64,000 nt of DNA from Tenacibaculum aiptasiae (GTDB lineage Bacteria > Bacteroidota > Bacteroidia > Flavobacteriales > Flavobacteriaceae). A program made the translations under genes and the position numbers. Positions 15,502 to 25,719 of the stretch are shown here, in pieces. The notes under the pieces were generated by a model that searched no databases, was not told the origin of the DNA, and saw only the letters and a program-made list of their open reading frames with translations. Each line of letters starts with the position of its first letter. Within the stretch, counting starts at the first letter, position 1. Location of the stretch: the NCBI RefSeq assembly GCF_008806755.1, contig NZ_WAAU01000003.1:264996-328995 (forward strand), in the 5' to 3' direction.

Positions 15502-18500
15502 TTAGTCTTCTAATAAAGCTTCGTTAAACTCGTAGTTTTTGTAATTTACTTTGAATAATGCACTATATAACGATGGAATAAATAATAAGGTAATAACGGT
15601 TCCGAATAATAATCCAATCATGATACTTACAGCCATACCTTCCCACATTTCTCCTCCTGAAAGGTATAATGGGATTAAACCTAGTACAGTGGTAAATGTA
15701 GCTAATAAAATTGGTCTAAATCGTTGTAAGCAGGCTGCAATTACGGCATCTTGATTGCTTTTACCTAAGCTTTGTTCTACTTCCATTCTGTCTATGAGTA
15801 CAATAGCATTGTTGATTACTATTCCCGCTAAAGATATTACTCCTAAGAAAGGCATAAAACCAAATGGTTCTTGGAAGGTTAATAATCCAACAACAACTCC
15901 AATTACTCCTAAAGGAATGGTTAAAACAACCATTGTCATTTTTCTAAAAGAATTGAACTGAATAATTAATAAAAGAACAATGATAAATCCTGAAAGTGGT
16001 AAGTATGAAATAACTGAACCCATACTTTCTGCCGATTGCTTTGCATCTCCACCTAATTCGTAAGTATATCCTTGAGGCCAATTTTTAACTTGCTCATCTA
16101 ACCATGGGGTTACTTCTGCCATTACAGTAGTAGCGTTACCATCAGCTCTAAGTTTAGAAGAAATATTAATAGTTTTTCTTAAGTCTAAACGTTTTACTTT
16201 TGAATATTGCCATTGCGGAATAATGTTAGCCACCTGTAACAATGGTACAGTTTTTCCAGAATTTTGAGCAAAAATATTTAAAGTTTCTAAAGAAGCTAAT
16301 GTTTGTTGCTGGCTATCTCCACTTCGCATTAAAATAGGAATCGACTTATTATCTTCTCTATATTCACCAGTATTAAATCCGTCTAAAACTGTTTGTAAAG
16401 AAGTAGCAATATCCTGACTTGAAACTCCAGCTGTTTGCGCTCTATTTTGATCTATTTTTATTAAGAACTTTTTACTTTTTGGACCCCAATCATCTTTTAC
16501 ATTTTTTGTTCCTGATGTATTAGATAATTTTGTTTTAATAGTTTCTGAAATTTTAGCTAGCTCATCAGGATTAGGTCCAGATACTTTAATTTCAATTGGA
16601 GTTCCTCCTCCACCAGCACCTAAAGCACCTACTTTGATATCAGCATTTGGAAAGTTTTCAAACGTATAACGATCTAATTTTTTGATCATTAGTTTGTTTT
16701 CGTTGAAGGAACTTGTATTTACTAAGATATGAGCATAACTTGAATTTGCTTCGTCTTGTGAATACCCTAAATCATACGACTCTGGCCCTTGTCCAATATA
16801 TGACGACCAATCAGTAATTCCTAAAGTTCTATCTTTTGAAGTTTTTAAAGAATCGAGCATATACTGTTCAATTTTCTCTACTACTTCTTTTGTGCGCTCT
16901 ATTTTAGTTCCTAAAGGTAGATTTACATCAACAGTAATCATATTACGATCACTATCTGGGAAGAAAACAAAATCTACTTTAGTAAAACCATAAAGAGAGA
17001 TAAAAAAGGCAACAAATATTCCAATGATTACTTTCCATTTGTTACTTAAAGCGATTAAAATTAAATCTTTATAATAGAATTTTAGTTTGTTTATAATTCG
17101 ATCTATAAAACTAGGTTTTTTCTCTCCTTTTGGTTCAACCTTTAAGAAAAGGAAGCAAAACATAGTTATAACGGTTAAAGCAATAATCCATGATGACATT
17201 AATGCTATAGTAATTACCACAAATATTGGCCCTACGATATCTCCCATGGTTGTTGGAGACATATAGAAGGCTAAAAAGGCTGCTGAAGTTGTTAATGTTG
17301 AAATTAATAAAGGCATCCATAATTCAGAAAAGGCATCTACAGCGGCTTTCTTTTTATCAACCCCTTGTTCCATTTTTACCATGATGGTTTCGGCAACCAC
17401 AATAGCGTTATCAACCAGCATTCCCAATGCCATGATTAGTGCGGCTAATGTAACTTGGTTAAGTCCCATTCCCATAACTCCCATTATCATAAGTGTCATT
17501 ATGGTTACGATAGGAATTAAACTTGCAATTACAAATCCTGTTCTTATTCCAAGAAATACAAGCATTACTACTAATACAATTCCTATTGATTGTAATAAGT
17601 TTGAAATAAAATTGTTGATTTTATCATCAATATAATTATCCAAAGAGGATACTCGAGTTAATTCTAATCCAACTGGTAGTTTAGCTTTCCATTGTGCTAC
17701 AATAGTATTTACGGCATTACCTAATTTTATAACATTTGCTCCTTTTTTAAGGTTTACATGAAGAGAAACGGCACTTTTTCCGTCTACTTTTACAATTTGT
17801 GTTGGTGGATCAATGTAATCTTTCTTTATGGTCGTAATATCACCTAATTTTACTAACTGCGATCCGCTAGTTCCAACAGGAATTAACATTTCTCTAATGT
17901 CTTCAACAGAGTTAAAGTTTCCTGTAGGTTCTAAAATGATACGTTCATCACCTACATTTATTTGTCCACCAGAACTTAAGATATTTGTTGAAGAAATTAT
18001 CTGCTGTAATTTTGATGATGATAAGCCGTAGCTTTTTAATCGAGTATTATCAAATTCGATAAAAACACGTTCTTCTTGTATACCTCCTAAAGTTACTTTT
18101 GCTGCATCTGGCAATTTTATTAAATCGTCTTTAATATCATCAGCGTAGTCTTTCATTTCAGCATAACTATATCCATCTGAAGTTAAACCAACAACAATAC
18201 CATATACATCACCAATACCATCGTCGTTTAAATTTGGAGTTACCCCTTGAGGAAGTCCTTGCATAGCTGTTAGTTTTCTTCGTAAACGATCCCAAACTGC
18301 TTGCATTTTTGTTTTACTAACTTCATCTTTTAAGGTTACTGAGACTACCGATAATCCTGTTCTAGAAGTACTAGTAACTTCTTTAAGTTCTGGTAACTCT
18401 TGCGCGATTTTTTCAATTTTATCACTTACCAATTGCTCAACACGCTCTGGACTTGCTCCTGGAAATACAGATACCACTGTAGCTACTCTTACAGTATATG

Positions 18501-18615
18501 GTGGCATACTATCTCGTGATAACCCAGAATACATTACCAATCCCATTAAAATTATGGTAGCTAATACCATAAAAGTAATTCGGTTTTTATCTATAGAAAA
18601 TTGTGCTAAATTCAT
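15502..18615 (-). CDS. RND efflux permease (AcrB/HAE1-like)
   Basis: This proton-driven inner-membrane pump of 1037 residues has twelve transmembrane helices and two large periplasmic loops. The TM4 relay reads LVDNAIVVAE, with the first Asp of the AcrB Asp-Asp pair kept and the second changed to Asn, a common variant. The start MNLAQFSIDKNRITFMVLAT and repeats of the porter domain (FPGASPERVEQLVSDKIE) are typical. It works with the adaptor and TolC-like protein encoded upstream in the same operon. The substrate is unknown. Confidence 0.93.
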   Translation of the reverse strand: MNLAQFSIDKNRITFMVLATIILMGLVMYSGLSRDSMPPYTVRVATVVSVFPGASPERVEQLVSDKIEKIAQELPELKEVTSTSRTGLSVVSVTLKDEVSKTKMQAVWDRLRRKLTAMQGLPQGVTPNLNDDGIGDVYGIVVGLTSDGYSYAEMKDYADDIKDDLIKLPDAAKVTLGGIQEERVFIEFDNTRLKSYGLSSSKLQQIISSTNILSSGGQINVGDERIILEPTGNFNSVEDIREMLIPVGTSGSQLVKLGDITTIKKDYIDPPTQIVKVDGKSAVSLHVNLKKGANVIKLGNAVNTIVAQWKAKLPVGLELTRVSSLDNYIDDKINNFISNLLQSIGIVLVVMLVFLGIRTGFVIASLIPIVTIMTLMIMGVMGMGLNQVTLAALIMALGMLVDNAIVVAETIMVKMEQGVDKKKAAVDAFSELWMPLLISTLTTSAAFLAFYMSPTTMGDIVGPIFVVITIALMSSWIIALTVITMFCFLFLKVEPKGEKKPSFIDRIINKLKFYYKDLILIALSNKWKVIIGIFVAFFISLYGFTKVDFVFFPDSDRNMITVDVNLPLGTKIERTKEVVEKIEQYMLDSLKTSKDRTLGITDWSSYIGQGPESYDLGYSQDEANSSYAHILVNTSSFNENKLMIKKLDRYTFENFPNADIKVGALGAGGGGTPIEIKVSGPNPDELAKISETIKTKLSNTSGTKNVKDDWGPKSKKFLIKIDQNRAQTAGVSSQDIATSLQTVLDGFNTGEYREDNKSIPILMRSGDSQQQTLASLETLNIFAQNSGKTVPLLQVANIIPQWQYSKVKRLDLRKTINISSKLRADGNATTVMAEVTPWLDEQVKNWPQGYTYELGGDAKQSAESMGSVISYLPLSGFIIVLLLIIQFNSFRKMTMVVLTIPLGVIGVVVGLLTFQEPFGFMPFLGVISLAGIVINNAIVLIDRMEVEQSLGKSNQDAVIAACLQRFRPILLATFTTVLGLIPLYLSGGEMWEGMAVSIMIGLLFGTVITLLFIPSLYSALFKVNYKNYEFNEALLED

Positions 18616-18671
18616 TGTCTAATTAGTTTTTCTTTTCCCTGTAATGGAAGGTTAATTTTATATGAATTTTC

Positions 18672-19760
18672 TTATTGAAGCTTTACTTCTTGTCCGTTAA
18701 GTAAGGTTTGTAAACCAGCAGTAGCTATTTTTTGACCTTCCGATAATCCAGACTTGATAATAAAACCATCAGGAGTTAAATCGCCTATAGTAACCAATTG
18801 TTTATTTACTTTAACGTTTTTACCGTCCTCAGTAATCAAGAACACGAATTTTCCATTACTATCTTCTCCTACTGCATTTGCAGGAACTACTAATTCTTTA
18901 GCTGTGGTTTTTTTAGCACTTTCAAAATGAAAAATAACATTAGCAGCCATACCGCTTTTTACTTCTTCTGAAGGATTAATTAAGGCCACACGGATTGGAT
19001 AGGTAGCGGTATTAGAATCTAAAGCGGGTGATATTTCTGTTACTTTTCCTTTGAAAACTTTTCCTTGTAAAGAAGAAAATGAAACATCTACAAGCATATT
19101 TTGAGTAACATCATTAATAACACTTTCAGGTAAACCTAGAAAGATTTCCATATCGGTACCAGCATTTAATGTAGCAATTGTTTGTCCAGGGTTTACATTT
19201 TCATCAATTTCAGCTTCTACTGAAGAAATAATTCCGTTTTCAGGAACCACTAAATATCCAAAACGGATTTGCTCTTGTTGTAATGCTACACTTTGTTTTG
19301 CCGAATTGTATGAGTTTTTAGCTGAGTTATATGAGTTTTTAGCTGATTCATAATTGCTCAATGCTGTAGAACCTTTTTCGAAAAGTTTGCGCGTTCTTTC
19401 TAAGCTTAATTTTGCAGTATTCATTGCAGACTCAGCACTATTTAATGATGATAAGGCACTTTGGTAGTTTAAACGAGCTTGTACATTGTCTAAAGTAGCT
19501 AATTGTTGTCCTTTACGTACTTTTTGCCCTATTTTAATATTAAATTTTGTTATGATTCCTGAGCTTCTGAAGCTTAACTTTATAATTTTATCAGTTCGCG
19601 AAGTTCCACTAAATGAACGAACTTTATCGCCTCCAAAAAAACCAACAGTTTGATATTTTACAGGGCGTAATAATTTTACAGTTTCCTTTTTTTCTTCACC
19701 ACAAGATATAAACAGTACAACTGAAAAGATGAACGTTAAAAATTTGATATTATATTTCAT
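18672..19760 (-). CDS. RND efflux periplasmic adaptor (membrane fusion protein)
   Basis: This protein of 362 residues is a probable lipoprotein (FSVVLFISCGEEKK, lipobox Cys near 20). A lipoyl-like segment (FNIKIGQKVRKGQQLATLD, near 75-93), a coiled hairpin with an internal tandem AKNSYNS repeat (near 145-160), and beta-barrel and membrane-proximal domains follow. It links the RND permease to the outer-membrane channel. Gene order TolC, adaptor, permease, with gaps of 27 and 56 bases, supports one operon. Confidence 0.92.
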   Translation of the reverse strand: MKYNIKFLTFIFSVVLFISCGEEKKETVKLLRPVKYQTVGFFGGDKVRSFSGTSRTDKIIKLSFRSSGIITKFNIKIGQKVRKGQQLATLDNVQARLNYQSALSSLNSAESAMNTAKLSLERTRKLFEKGSTALSNYESAKNSYNSAKNSYNSAKQSVALQQEQIRFGYLVVPENGIISSVEAEIDENVNPGQTIATLNAGTDMEIFLGLPESVINDVTQNMLVDVSFSSLQGKVFKGKVTEISPALDSNTATYPIRVALINPSEEVKSGMAANVIFHFESAKKTTAKELVVPANAVGEDSNGKFVFLITEDGKNVKVNKQLVTIGDLTPDGFIIKSGLSEGQKIATAGLQTLLNGQEVKLQ

Positions 19761-19787
19761 TTTGATGATGTTTTTATGGTTGAGTTG

Positions 19788-22121
19788 TTATTGTTTGTTT
19801 AATAAGTAATTTTGAAAACGTTGTGTAAAATCTTCGTTTTCGGCTTTAGTGTGTAATAAGAAATAGTAACCAATATTACGCTCTAACTGTACTGCATTAA
19901 TTAAGAAATTATATACAGCATTTGCTTTTGCTAATTGAGCGTTTAAATAATTGTTTTGCGCATCTATTAGTTGTACAAATGTTACCGCTCCTTCTTGATA
20001 TGATGATTGTATTAACTCTAAAGACTCTTTTGCAGTTTCTTCTGATACTTTAGATAATTCAATATTCGAAATTTGATTCACTAAATTCAACACCCCATTT
20101 CTTACATTGGCAGCAATATTTAATTCACTATTTTGACGATTGACCTCTATTTGATCTTTTTGAATTATTGCTGTTTGTTTGTTAATGTTATTTTGGTTTT
20201 GATTAAAAATAGGAATGGTTAAATTAATTCCTGCATTATAATTTCCATTAATAAATGAAGCACCACCAGGAAGTGTACTTCCTACACCGCTTCTGTTAAA
20301 TGTACGATTGTATTGCCCTTGCAAAGCTACAGTTGGTAAAAATCGATTACTTCCGCTTAATTTGATGTTGCGTTCTGTTGCTTTTAAGTTGTAGTCTAAC
20401 GATTTTAACTCTGGAGCATTTTTCTTAGCTTCTTCTACTAAAAATGCAATAAACGGTTCACGAGTTGTTGAGTTATCTAACAATTCTGTAAGTTGTGTGT
20501 ATTTATAATCTTTGTATAATCCTTTATCTAATTCAGCGTCATCTATTTCAATTCGCATTTCTAATGGATTATTTAATAACTGATTTAAACCTATAAATCC
20601 TTGCTCCAATTGATTTATAGCTTGTATCATCGCTTGTGTGTTTTGTGCTAACTCACTACGGAAACGCAATACATCTGATTTATCTGACTGACCAGCCTCA
20701 AAGTTTTCTTTAGCTATTTGTAAGTTTTTCTTTGTTAAATCCAAATTACGCATTCTTATTTGCACATTTGTTTTTAGTATCAAAGCATTAAAATATGCAT
20801 TCGAAGCATTGAAAATTGTATTTAACTGTTCGGCATTATAATTTTCTTCTTCTGCTTTTTTAAGGTTCTTTTGTATAGTGATGTTTGCACTTGCAGCTGG
20901 AGAAAAAATAGTTTGTTGTAATGTAACATTTCCCCCAGTTGAAAACTCAGGGTTTCCGTTTGAAGCGATTTTAGGGTCAATATAAGTTCCAGTTGCTGTA
21001 GCCGTTAGATTTGGTAAATAATTGCTTTTAGCGGTTTTTACTTTTTGTTCGCTTAAATCAATATTCTTTTTAGTTGCTTGTAAAGTTAAGTTGTCTCCTA
21101 AAACTTGTTTCATTACAGAAAGTAAGTTGTAGTTTCTTTCAGCATTAATGTCGTTAAACTCTCCAACAAAATCAGTATCGTTTAATAAACTGTATTTTAT
21201 AGGAATACCAATAGCGCTTACAGTATTAAAATTAATCGTTAACCTTGGGCTAAACTCTATATAAACAGGCATATCGGCTAAAGGTGTACCATTTATATAA
21301 CTTTCTATTGTTAATGATACACGTCGTAAAAATTGATCAGAATTATCTTCTGATTGATTTGTTGCCATAATACCGTTTTCAACATCGTTTATGCTATTTA
21401 TAGTAAATGATGGTAGTTTTTTATCGATTAATGCATTTGCTATTTGTTTTGTTTCGTTTTCAGTTAAGAAAAATCCACCAGCAATATATACTGCATCTAT
21501 ATCATCAAGGTTAGTAGTGATATCATTTACCGTTTTAAAAGGAATTAGTTTGTAGGTAGCTCCAACTTCTTTTAGTTCTCTATCAAAAGTTTCTTTTAGA
21601 GGAAGAAGATTAGCAAAAGGAGCTTCTACAACAATACCTACCTTTTTAAAATCAGTAAGTTGTTTTAACTTTTTTAAATCGTCTAAATAGGATTGCGAGT
21701 TTATTAAATAGGTAAAATTCTTAACTCCAGAAGTAACCTTTGTAACATCTATTGAATTAAAATCTTTATTAATAGCACCAAATAAAATAGTTGGTTTTTT
21801 GTATGCAGTTTGTGCTTCAATTATTTTACTATTTACAACACCAAAAGCTAAAATAATATCGGTAGTATTGTTTAGTAACGTATTGTAGTTTTGTTTAGCT
21901 TTTTCTAAATTGTAATCGTTAACTAGTAAGCTATTTGTTGGGAATGCAATTGTAGCATCTTCTCCTACTACTGTTTTAATTTGGGTTTTTAGTTTTTGTA
22001 ACAGAGGCTCTAATTCGGTGGTTGCATTATCCAATAAGATACCAATGTTGTAGTTTTTCTTTTTTTGAGCGTAGGAAAGAGTTACACTTAAAAATAATAG
22101 AAAAAGAAAAAAATTTCTCAT
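19788..22121 (-). CDS. TolC-family outer membrane protein with N-terminal binding-protein-like domain
   Basis: This product of 777 residues is much longer than TolC (about 450). After a signal peptide (to about residue 18), residues 24-330 resemble a periplasmic ligand-binding protein of the ABC_sub_bind/type-1 fold (YNIGILLDNATTELEPLLQK; KKVGIVVEAPFANLLP; VYIAGGFFLTENETKQIANA). Residues 340-777 form an outer-membrane efflux channel with the duplicated helical-barrel pattern (EENYNAEQLNTIFNASNAYF; NYLNAQLAKANAVYNFL). It is first in the efflux operon. The fusion suggests substrate or partner capture at the channel. Confidence 0.88.
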   Translation of the reverse strand: MRNFFLFLLFLSVTLSYAQKKKNYNIGILLDNATTELEPLLQKLKTQIKTVVGEDATIAFPTNSLLVNDYNLEKAKQNYNTLLNNTTDIILAFGVVNSKIIEAQTAYKKPTILFGAINKDFNSIDVTKVTSGVKNFTYLINSQSYLDDLKKLKQLTDFKKVGIVVEAPFANLLPLKETFDRELKEVGATYKLIPFKTVNDITTNLDDIDAVYIAGGFFLTENETKQIANALIDKKLPSFTINSINDVENGIMATNQSEDNSDQFLRRVSLTIESYINGTPLADMPVYIEFSPRLTINFNTVSAIGIPIKYSLLNDTDFVGEFNDINAERNYNLLSVMKQVLGDNLTLQATKKNIDLSEQKVKTAKSNYLPNLTATATGTYIDPKIASNGNPEFSTGGNVTLQQTIFSPAASANITIQKNLKKAEEENYNAEQLNTIFNASNAYFNALILKTNVQIRMRNLDLTKKNLQIAKENFEAGQSDKSDVLRFRSELAQNTQAMIQAINQLEQGFIGLNQLLNNPLEMRIEIDDAELDKGLYKDYKYTQLTELLDNSTTREPFIAFLVEEAKKNAPELKSLDYNLKATERNIKLSGSNRFLPTVALQGQYNRTFNRSGVGSTLPGGASFINGNYNAGINLTIPIFNQNQNNINKQTAIIQKDQIEVNRQNSELNIAANVRNGVLNLVNQISNIELSKVSEETAKESLELIQSSYQEGAVTFVQLIDAQNNYLNAQLAKANAVYNFLINAVQLERNIGYYFLLHTKAENEDFTQRFQNYLLNKQ

Positions 22122-22223
22122 TTTTTAGTTGTTTTTAATTTGATTTTTAATTCAACAGGGAGATAAAAGGGGAGAAATATTGTAAGTGTTCAATTATAAA
22201 TATAATAATAAAAAACTTAGGGG

Positions 22224-22231
22224 CAAAACTA
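22224..22231 (-). promoter_or_regulatory. Promoter -7 box of the efflux operon
   Basis: On the minus strand TAGTTTTG fits TAnnTTTG, giving a leader of about 95 bases before the TolC-like gene. The 275-base gap to the AraC-type regulator gene contains no other gene. Confidence 0.5.
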
Positions 22232-22368
22232 GCGCTTTGTAACGAGTTTGAAGTTTAACTTTATAATATTAGATAAAATCAGGCTGTATGTAAATTATTG
22301 ATAATCAATAGTTAATGTATTTGTAGTGTGTAATTTTATAATAATAGATAAAATTATATTTAGAAATG

Positions 22369-22376
22369 TATTTTTG
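22369..22376 (+). promoter_or_regulatory. Promoter -7 box of the AraC-type regulator
   Basis: TATTTTTG fits TAnnTTTG and lies 20 bases before the ATG at 22397. Confidence 0.5.
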
Positions 22377-22396
22377 TAAATGAATTTAACGAGTCT

Positions 22397-23533
22397 ATGA
22401 GTATAATAAAAGCCTTTCCCATTATAAGTGCCCTTTTAGGGTGTTTTTTAACTTTCTTTATAGTGCAAACTAAAAATAGTTTTGGGAAAAATAATGTAGC
22501 AAAATATAGTTTAGCCTTAGTTGTATTTCTTTATACTATGATTTCTATTGGAAACTATATTGATACAAATCATTATGAGGCTCCATTGTATGTAAGTTTT
22601 ATTTCTTTCATCTCTTTTACTTTTGTTGGAATCTCATTTTATTATTTCTGTGCGTCGGTTATTGATAGAAAAATAAGATTTAAGCCTATTGTGTTATTAG
22701 TACTTGTTTATGGTATTTTTAAAACTTGGTTTTTTCTTTATATAGTAAAAGTAGTTGGTAATCGTGAAGCGATGGATTTGTTATTAAAGAAGCCTTATAC
22801 ACCTATTATAATCTATGCTATTTATGATTATATAGCTTCTTGTTTATTAAACATATTTTTTATTTACCGAGCATTTGTTTTGTTTAAAACAACTCCACTT
22901 ATTGTATCATTAAATACCAAACGAGAGGTTTATTTTAAATGGATTAATCTGTTGTTTTTTATCAACTTTGCGGTAATCTTGTTTTTAATGATTCAAGCTA
23001 TATTAGTATTATTTGATATAGGTAGCTTGGATATTATTTTTATGATAGAGCCTATTGTTTATACTGTCTATTTCTTTGTGTTTGTGTATTCTCTGATGTA
23101 TTTTCCAGTATTTGCTTTTACAGGTGATTACAATGATTTACCTACAAATGTGAAGGAGAAGTATAAGAATTCTTCATTAATCAATTCAGAAGAATTGTTT
23201 AAAAAGGTTGATATGCTAGTTACTGAGGAAAAAATGTTTTTGTCTTCTGAATTAAAGATAAATACACTATCAGAAAGATTAGAAACTTCCGTACCACATA
23301 TTTCTCAAGCAATTAATGAGAATAAAAATATTAGCTTCTCTGATTATATCAACGGTTTCCGAATTGATGAGGCAAAAAAGAGATTACTAGTTAAAAAACC
23401 AGACACCATTTTTGCTATTGCAATTGATGTTGGTTTTAATAGTAAAGCTACTTTTTATCATGCATTTAAAAAGTTAACGAATACAACACCTACAGAGTTT
23501 AGAAAGCATCATGTAAAAGATATGGTAGCGTAA
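22397..23533 (+). CDS. Membrane-bound AraC family transcriptional regulator
   Basis: This protein of 378 residues has about seven hydrophobic helices over 1-235 and a C-terminal AraC DNA-binding domain over 265-378. Both helix-turn-helix units are visible (LSERLETSVPHISQAINENK; VGFNSKATFYHAFKKLTNTT, then PTEFRKHH). The membrane part probably senses an envelope or small-molecule signal. It is divergent from the efflux operon, which makes that operon a plausible target. Confidence 0.87.
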   Translation: MSIIKAFPIISALLGCFLTFFIVQTKNSFGKNNVAKYSLALVVFLYTMISIGNYIDTNHYEAPLYVSFISFISFTFVGISFYYFCASVIDRKIRFKPIVLLVLVYGIFKTWFFLYIVKVVGNREAMDLLLKKPYTPIIIYAIYDYIASCLLNIFFIYRAFVLFKTTPLIVSLNTKREVYFKWINLLFFINFAVILFLMIQAILVLFDIGSLDIIFMIEPIVYTVYFFVFVYSLMYFPVFAFTGDYNDLPTNVKEKYKNSSLINSEELFKKVDMLVTEEKMFLSSELKINTLSERLETSVPHISQAINENKNISFSDYINGFRIDEAKKRLLVKKPDTIFAIAIDVGFNSKATFYHAFKKLTNTTPTEFRKHHVKDMVA

Positions 23534-23537
23534 TTTT

Positions 23538-24116
23538 TTAATTGGTTAAAGCGTCTTTTAAGTATCTGAATTTGTTAGTAAACTCATCATATTTAAAGAG
23601 GCTGTTTTTTGTAGCATAAGCTTCCCAGCATTTTTGTAAGTATTCTAAGTTTGGTAAAGTAATTTTTACTTTATAATTGTATAGAATAGGAAACTCTGAT
23701 GAGGTGTAATTAGTTAGCTTTTGAAGGGCTGATTTTCCTTTGTGTTTTCCTGAGCAAACTAAAAAATATTGCGTGTTTTTTGAAAAATTTTGAGCTAAGA
23801 AGCTTCCCAAAGCTATTAAGTTAATTTGTGAAACTTTAGTATAATCTAACCATAATACAACTTCTGAGTATTCGCTTACATCTTCTAATTGTAATATGGG
23901 TTTTATGGTAGCATCAAAATATGCTATTCTTGGAGTTTCATACGTGTTTTCAAAAAATGAATAACGTTCAGACCAGAATTCGTCTGAAAAAACATCTTTT
24001 GTAAGAGGGCCTTCAGTAAGTTTTTCATTAAAAAATAAGGTACCCCCATCAATAGATGATTCTTTAAAAATGGTTAAGGCTTCTTCAGAACTAAATACAT
24101 GTAATTCTTTATCCAT
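23538..24116 (-). CDS. DUF1835 domain-containing protein
   Basis: This cytoplasmic protein of 192 residues begins MDKELHVFSSEEALTIFKES, with GPLTKDVFSDEFWSERYSFF near residue 38 and ALGSFLAQN near 107, the pattern I associate with DUF1835. Function is unknown. It is the last gene of the molybdenum cofactor operon and starts inside mobA. The ATG at 24116 is preferred; an earlier ATG at 24140 would overlap mobA further. Confidence 0.65.
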   Translation of the reverse strand: MDKELHVFSSEEALTIFKESSIDGGTLFFNEKLTEGPLTKDVFSDEFWSERYSFFENTYETPRIAYFDATIKPILQLEDVSEYSEVVLWLDYTKVSQINLIALGSFLAQNFSKNTQYFLVCSGKHKGKSALQKLTNYTSSEFPILYNYKVKITLPNLEYLQKCWEAYATKNSLFKYDEFTNKFRYLKDALTN

Positions 24117-25218
24117 TAATCTCTTTTTTAGCAAGTTCAAATTCTTCTGGAGTATTAATATTTCTAATTAGATTGTCATCTACTTCAATAATTTCTACTT
24201 CAGAATTGATCAACATTTTACGAGGACATGAATAACCTTGAGCTAAATATTGTAGTAATTTATTATAGGCTTTTGGCTCATATATGGTAATTAAAGGCTC
24301 AGGAAATTCCTTATCCTTTCCTTTTATAGCTGTTGCTAATTTGCTTGGGTTTCTTTTTTCTAATAATAACTGAATTAATGCGTTATTTACAAAAGGAAGA
24401 TCGGTAGCTAAAACTAACCAAGCCGAATTTGGATCTTTTTGAAATGCTGAACAAATACCACCAAAAGGCCCTAAATTTAAAAAGGTATCATGGATTTCAT
24501 CAGTGTGTTCAGAATTTGTTCTAACGGAGAAATAGGTTTCTAAACGATTAGATTCTAATAATTCTTTAGCAAACTGTTTTTGAGGTTTGCCATAATAATT
24601 TAACTCAGATTTATCTGTACCCATACGAGTACTTTTACCACCCGTTAATACCAATCCTTTAACAGGAGCAATATTCTCTTTAATTAAATTATGAATGTGT
24701 TTTGTAATATTATCTACTTCATCAATTGAATAACTTGTGATGTTTTCAATATGAGGAAACTTTTCTTTTAGACAATCGAAATAAGGAGTGTCTGGATTCA
24801 ATTTTATAACAAACTGAATGTTTGTTATTTGATCCATTCGCTTTTTTATAGAGGCCTCTTTTTCGCTATCTAAAATTAATATTTGTTTTGATCCTTGATA
24901 GTGATTACCATTTATGAAAACAAAGTCGTGATTTATAAACTGTAATCGTTGTTCAAATTTATTAATGCTAGATACAGTATTCAACTGTAAATTTCCCTCA
25001 TGATGAAAAGTATATTCTGATAATGTATTTAATGCTACATCTTTAGCGTGTGAAGCATCAAAATAGGCTAAGTTATAAGTAGCTAAATTTTCAGAAACTT
25101 TATATACTAAATCGGCAATTATACCACATTTAGCTCCTAAAATTGCAACTTCATTGGTAGCAAAAGTATCATTATACTTTTTGGTAATATTTGCGTGTTT
25201 TTGATGTTTTTTATCCAT
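24109..25218 (-). CDS. mobA: Molybdenum cofactor guanylyltransferase with degenerate MobB-like N-terminus
   Basis: Residues 188-369 are MobA: the nucleotide motif GLVLTGGKSTRMGTDKSELN, then LVLATDLPFV and a C-terminal substrate region. It attaches GMP to molybdopterin. The extra N-terminal 185 residues resemble a MobB-type fold in order of strands but lack a GKS/GKT P-loop (the equivalent reads AILGAKCGIIAD), so GTP binding there is doubtful. It overlaps moaC by eight bases and the DUF1835 gene. Confidence 0.82.
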   Translation of the reverse strand: MDKKHQKHANITKKYNDTFATNEVAILGAKCGIIADLVYKVSENLATYNLAYFDASHAKDVALNTLSEYTFHHEGNLQLNTVSSINKFEQRLQFINHDFVFINGNHYQGSKQILILDSEKEASIKKRMDQITNIQFVIKLNPDTPYFDCLKEKFPHIENITSYSIDEVDNITKHIHNLIKENIAPVKGLVLTGGKSTRMGTDKSELNYYGKPQKQFAKELLESNRLETYFSVRTNSEHTDEIHDTFLNLGPFGGICSAFQKDPNSAWLVLATDLPFVNNALIQLLLEKRNPSKLATAIKGKDKEFPEPLITIYEPKAYNKLLQYLAQGYSCPRKMLINSEVEIIEVDDNLIRNINTPEEFELAKKEING

Positions 25219-25687
25219 TTTTAATATCAGATTTACCCCCAGTTTTTTCTAATAGTTTCACTTCTTTGATCACCATTTTTTGATTAATGGCTTTACACAT
25301 ATCGTAAATTGTTAAACAAGTTGCAGAAGCTCCAGTTAAAGCTTCCATTTCTACACCTGTTTTTCCTTCAATAGTAACTTTACAAAGCACTTCAATATGT
25401 TCTGTATCGGTTATATTAATATTAATATCAACTCCATTGATTAATAATGGATGACACATGGGAATGATATCTGATGTTTTTTTTACCGCTTGTATACCAG
25501 CAATAATAGCTGTTTGAAAAACTGGGCCTTTTTTAGTAATTAATTCTTCATTGTTAAAATGAGAAATTATTTCGGTGCCTAAATACATAGTTGCTTTTGC
25601 AATAGCAGTTCGTTTCGTGATTTTTTTATCAGAAACGTTGACCATTTTAGGCTGATTTTGTTCGTTTATATGGGTAAAGTTGTTCAC
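25211..25687 (-). CDS. moaC: Cyclic pyranopterin monophosphate synthase
   Basis: MoaC completes step one of molybdopterin synthesis with MoaA, making cyclic pyranopterin monophosphate. Signature segments are TSDIIPMCHPLLI (near 70-82) and the active-site run KTGVEMEALTGASATCLTIY followed by DMCKA. Length is 158 residues, normal. It lies between the four-helix-bundle gene and mobA in the cofactor operon. Confidence 0.95.
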   Translation of the reverse strand: MNNFTHINEQNQPKMVNVSDKKITKRTAIAKATMYLGTEIISHFNNEELITKKGPVFQTAIIAGIQAVKKTSDIIPMCHPLLINGVDININITDTEHIEVLCKVTIEGKTGVEMEALTGASATCLTIYDMCKAINQKMVIKEVKLLEKTGGKSDIKNG

Positions 25688-25719
25688 TTTGTAAAATTAA
25701 AATTTTTAGTGTTGAGTTA

